This document shows, one piece after another, positions 43,957 to 45,791 of a stretch of 45,791 bases of DNA (its first letter is position 1; each line of letters starts with the position of its first letter). The translations under genes were made by a program, and so were the position numbers. Location of the stretch: the NCBI GenBank assembly GCA_046704385.1, contig JBJKSB010000011.1, forward strand, positions 1 to 45,791, read 5' to 3'. A model generated the notes under the pieces. The model made no database searches and was not told the origin of the DNA. It saw nothing but the letters and a program-made list of their open reading frames with translations. The stretch comes from GH45 sp046704385. GTDB taxonomy: Bacteria > Bacteroidota > Bacteroidia > Bacteroidales > SZUA-534.

Positions 43957-44049
43957 AAAGGTCGGGGCAGGTGGCTCCTGTATTGGTACGCTCACAACCA
44001 ATTTCCTGACCTTTTTTATAGAATGTGAGCAGTTAAAAAACCGTGAGCA
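43957..44049 (+). promoter_or_regulatory. Structured leader of the polymerase-like gene
   Basis: AAAGGTC (43957-43963) pairs with GACCTTT (44008-44014), enclosing two hairpins: CAGG/CCTG (43968-43971 and 43977-43980) and TTGGT/ACCAA (43983-43987 and 43997-44001). This three-way junction is followed by a T-run, so it may also end transcription. The loop of the second hairpin contains GCTCAC (43990-43995), exactly complementary to GTGAGC at 44025-44030 and again at 44043-44048, one base before the start codon. A loop-to-start pseudoknot could control translation; alternatively the three copies are protein-binding sites. Confidence 0.5.
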
Positions 44050-45342
44050 ATGGGTAAAATTAAGGATAACATAAATAGAAATCCGATTAATATTTTATAT
44101 GATAGTCTAATTTTTGATACTTCTTTAAGGTTGGTAATCCCGCAACATAAAACCGCTTTAAAAAAGTTGTTCAACAAATTAAAATTAGAGGGCTACAAAA
44201 AAGATGAAAAATTAATACAATTGGAAATACTAATAGCTAATTTGATTGTTCAGTTTAAAGTCAAACCAGTTAGTATTTCAAAGAGTAAGAACAAATGGGG
44301 GGCTTCGATTTACAATGATTTGACTTATACAGTCCTAATCCAACAATTAATACCAGCCCTTGCAAAAATGAATTTATTAACTGAAGATATTGGATTTTAT
44401 AACAGTAAAAAAATGATAGGAAAAGAAACACGAATATCAGCTACGGAAACACTCCTAAATATGTTTGATAAATTACCAAATCATATTAGCCGACAATATA
44501 AAGAAGTAATTGAACTTAAAGGTATAAAGACCGAATACAAAGACAAAGATGGGAATATTAAGTATAAACCCCGTGAATTAATTGATTACCGAAAAGATAA
44601 GATAAAAGAGCCGCAGCACGTTAAGGAAACACGCCAAACCATTCTTTTAGTTAATGAGGTTAACAGTAGAGCCGATATAATGTATAAAGACTTTAAGTTA
44701 TGCCCAATCTTAAAAGCGGTTTATGTAGAAAAATTCTTTTATCATGGTAGGTTTTACACTTCTGGAACAAGGTATTATCAAGGCTATTCAAGCAAGGAAA
44801 GAAAGACTTTCACAATTGATAACGAACCAGTTTGTGAACTTGATTATACAGCCCTCCACCCCAATTTACTATATGCTAAAGCAGGAATACAATTCCCTAC
44901 TAATAAAGATGCTTATTCCTTAGTTAATCCCGACCCAAAGTTAAGACTGTATTTGAAAATGATATTGCTACGAATGATTAATTGTCGTAACGATGCCCAG
45001 GCAATCTATTCAGCAGAAAAATGGTTACAGAAACAACCCGCATATTTAGAAACGTTGGAAAGTATTGGAGCATCCGAAGCAGCCCCATTACTAAAAGCTA
45101 TTAAAACCACCCATAAGCCAATAGCGGAGTATTTATGTAAAGGCATATTTAACGGGCGTAGAATTACAAAATTAGATAGTGCCATTGCAAGCGAAGTAAT
45201 AAAGCATTTTGCATCAAAAGGAATTGCAATCCTACCCGTTCACGATTCATTTATAATTAAGGCAAAGCATAGGGATGAACTGAAAATGGTAATGCAACAA
45301 GCCTATACAAATCATACAAAATTTGATATTAAAATCAAATAA
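44050..45342 (+). CDS. Putative minimal single-subunit (family-A/T7-like) polymerase
   Basis: 430 residues, Lys-rich, no signal or membrane segment. No annotated family name comes to mind with certainty. Three spaced motifs resemble the palm and fingers of family A DNA polymerases and T7-like RNA polymerases: motif A with Asp265 in ELDYTALHPNLLYA, motif B-like R299-x3-K303 ending in Asn311 (RLYLKMILLRMIN), and motif C with His398-Asp399-Ser400-Phe401 in LPVHDSFII. The motif A-C distance is only 134 residues, so the fingers would be very small. The first ~250 residues are helical and of unknown function. A replication-type role fits the setting (structured leader, AT-rich tract after the gene), but activity is inferred from motifs alone. 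Confidence 0.6.
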   Translation: MGKIKDNINRNPINILYDSLIFDTSLRLVIPQHKTALKKLFNKLKLEGYKKDEKLIQLEILIANLIVQFKVKPVSISKSKNKWGASIYNDLTYTVLIQQLIPALAKMNLLTEDIGFYNSKKMIGKETRISATETLLNMFDKLPNHISRQYKEVIELKGIKTEYKDKDGNIKYKPRELIDYRKDKIKEPQHVKETRQTILLVNEVNSRADIMYKDFKLCPILKAVYVEKFFYHGRFYTSGTRYYQGYSSKERKTFTIDNEPVCELDYTALHPNLLYAKAGIQFPTNKDAYSLVNPDPKLRLYLKMILLRMINCRNDAQAIYSAEKWLQKQPAYLETLESIGASEAAPLLKAIKTTHKPIAEYLCKGIFNGRRITKLDSAIASEVIKHFASKGIAILPVHDSFIIKAKHRDELKMVMQQAYTNHTKFDIKIK

Positions 45343-45348
45343 ATTATT

Positions 45349-45417
45349 TAACCCCTCCCTAATTGATTTTACTGGGCAAAATACCAAAAGGTATTAGTTA
45401 GATAGTAGGGGGGTTAC
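45349..45417. repeat. Long imperfect inverted repeat after the polymerase-like gene
   Basis: TAACCCCTCCCTA on the left pairs imperfectly with TAGTAGGGGGGTTA on the right. A small hairpin ATACC-AAAA-GGTAT (45381-45394) lies between them. It may be a terminator or part of an origin. Confidence 0.5.
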
Positions 45418-45680
45418 TGTTAATTGTATATTATTTAAGTTAATTTTTTTAGAATTTTTTTTTTAATTTAGAATACTAACTTTAAGTTTTTTTAGAATTT
45501 TTTAACCCCAAATTTTCCCTCATTATCACCTTAAAAACCACTGTTCATAAGCTATTCATTTACTGTTATTACCTTTTTTAAATTCTTTTTTAAATTCTTT
45601 TAAAAACTTTAAGTATCAATATGTTAGCTACATATATTATTCTATACTACTTTTAGTTTATTATTATTTAAAATTAGAAT
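45418..45680. other. Extremely AT-rich tract with repeated AGAATTTTTT units, origin-like
   Basis: No gene. TTTTTTAGAATTTTTT occurs twice (about 45447-45465 and 45488-45503), and an inverted set (AAATTCTTTT, twice) lies near 45580-45602, followed by ACTTTAAG, which also occurs inverted/direct at about 45479. Such repeated AT blocks beside a polymerase-like gene could unwind as a replication origin; a promoter region is the simpler alternative. Confidence 0.35.
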
Positions 45681-45791
45681 ATGAAACGAACTACAAACGC
45701 AATTTTAACAAAAGATGAGGCTATTAAGGCCGCAAAAAAAGCTTACTCTGATGCTTATAGGACAAAGCACCCCGAAAAGTTCAAAAAATAT
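45681..45791 (+). CDS. Start of an unknown protein (3' end outside window)
   Basis: An ATG at 45681 opens a frame still open at the window edge (37 codons). The visible part is basic and helical (MKRTTNAILTKDEAIKAAKK, then AYSDAYRTKHPEKFKKY), as in small DNA-binding proteins. Family not recognised. It has the same direction as the polymerase-like gene and lies within the putative element. Confidence 0.45.
   Translation, partial: MKRTTNAILTKDEAIKAAKKAYSDAYRTKHPEKFKKY

Larger units (their letters stand above)
43853..45791. mobile_element. Putative mobile or replicon-derived element interrupting yifB (right end outside window)
   Basis: From the point where yifB homology stops to the window end the DNA is AT-rich and unlike its neighbours. 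It carries a palindrome (43892-43905), a structured leader with GTGAGC repeats, a polymerase-like gene, a long inverted repeat, an origin-like AT tract and another gene start. No integrase or transposase is visible in this part. That it is inserted is inferred from the sharp loss of the yifB 5' end; the other boundary lies beyond 45791. Confidence 0.5.

Noticed and set aside
1..45791. tRNA, rRNA and CRISPR signals
   Set aside because: No cloverleaf-like segment with a TTCGANTC arm, rRNA core sequence or repeat-spacer array was recognised on reading both strands; a covariance search was not possible.

Overview
The window looks like a chromosome segment from an anaerobic or microaerophilic Bacteroidota, most likely a Bacteroidales/Marinilabiliales-type lineage. 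The reasons are type IX secretion sorting tails on three secreted proteins (1-510, 23555-24568, 39058-41775), lipoproteins with acidic residues after the lipid cysteine, TAnnTTTG/TTTG promoters with almost no Shine-Dalgarno sites, LytTR and LytS-type regulators, and an oxygen-defence pair (rubredoxin-flavoprotein plus rubrerythrin). The taxon call is inference from gene content only.

Layout, left to right. 1-510 is the sorted C-terminus of a large secreted protein with a strong terminator. 690-3285 is a two-gene signalling pair (a LytS-like kinase with FG-GAP-like periplasmic repeats and a LuxR-type regulator) bracketed by copies of a 23-bp repeat. 3812-10125 is a probable three-gene envelope operon: caspase-fold protease, beta-barrel-like outer membrane protein, and a nine-repeat surface lipoprotein; a decayed lipoprotein gene follows. 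10513-11234 is a HEPN/nucleotidyltransferase pair next to 500 bp packed with inverted repeats. 11764-13632 is aspartase fused to a cyclic-nucleotide-binding domain. 13716-19548 is a sensory block: Cache/PAS histidine kinase, NarL-type regulator, single-domain receiver, and chemoreceptor. 19951-22344 is a membrane pyrophosphatase with a K+-independent signature. 22518-36274 is mostly housekeeping and hypothetical genes: CBM9-like secreted protein, acyl-ACP thioesterase, Hrb and rubrerythrin, ExbB-like protein divergent from a membrane LytTR regulator, radical SAM protein, cytidylate-kinase-like protein, a serine-less ACP-like protein, RNA helicase, membrane nucleotidyl cyclase and a YedF-C/DsrE protein. 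36528-42777 is a glycan-degradation block: GH3 with PA14, GH5 with two CBM6-like modules, and an endonuclease/exonuclease/phosphatase-fold enzyme.

The right end (about 43853 onward) departs from this. The yifB/comM gene loses its 5' third at a sharp junction. It is replaced by AT-rich DNA carrying a structured leader with GTGAGC repeats, a 430-residue protein with what look like the three palm motifs of family-A/T7-like single-subunit polymerases, an AT-rich origin-like tract, and the start of another gene that runs off the window. This looks like one end of an uncharacterised mobile or replicon-derived element and is the best candidate for something new. A second theme is possible cyclic-nucleotide signalling: a cNMP-domain aspartase and a membrane cyclase occur in the same window, both with altered ligand or substrate residues.

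No tRNA, rRNA or CRISPR array was recognised. Start codons were moved downstream of the longest reading frame where a signal peptide, family alignment or promoter position argued for it.
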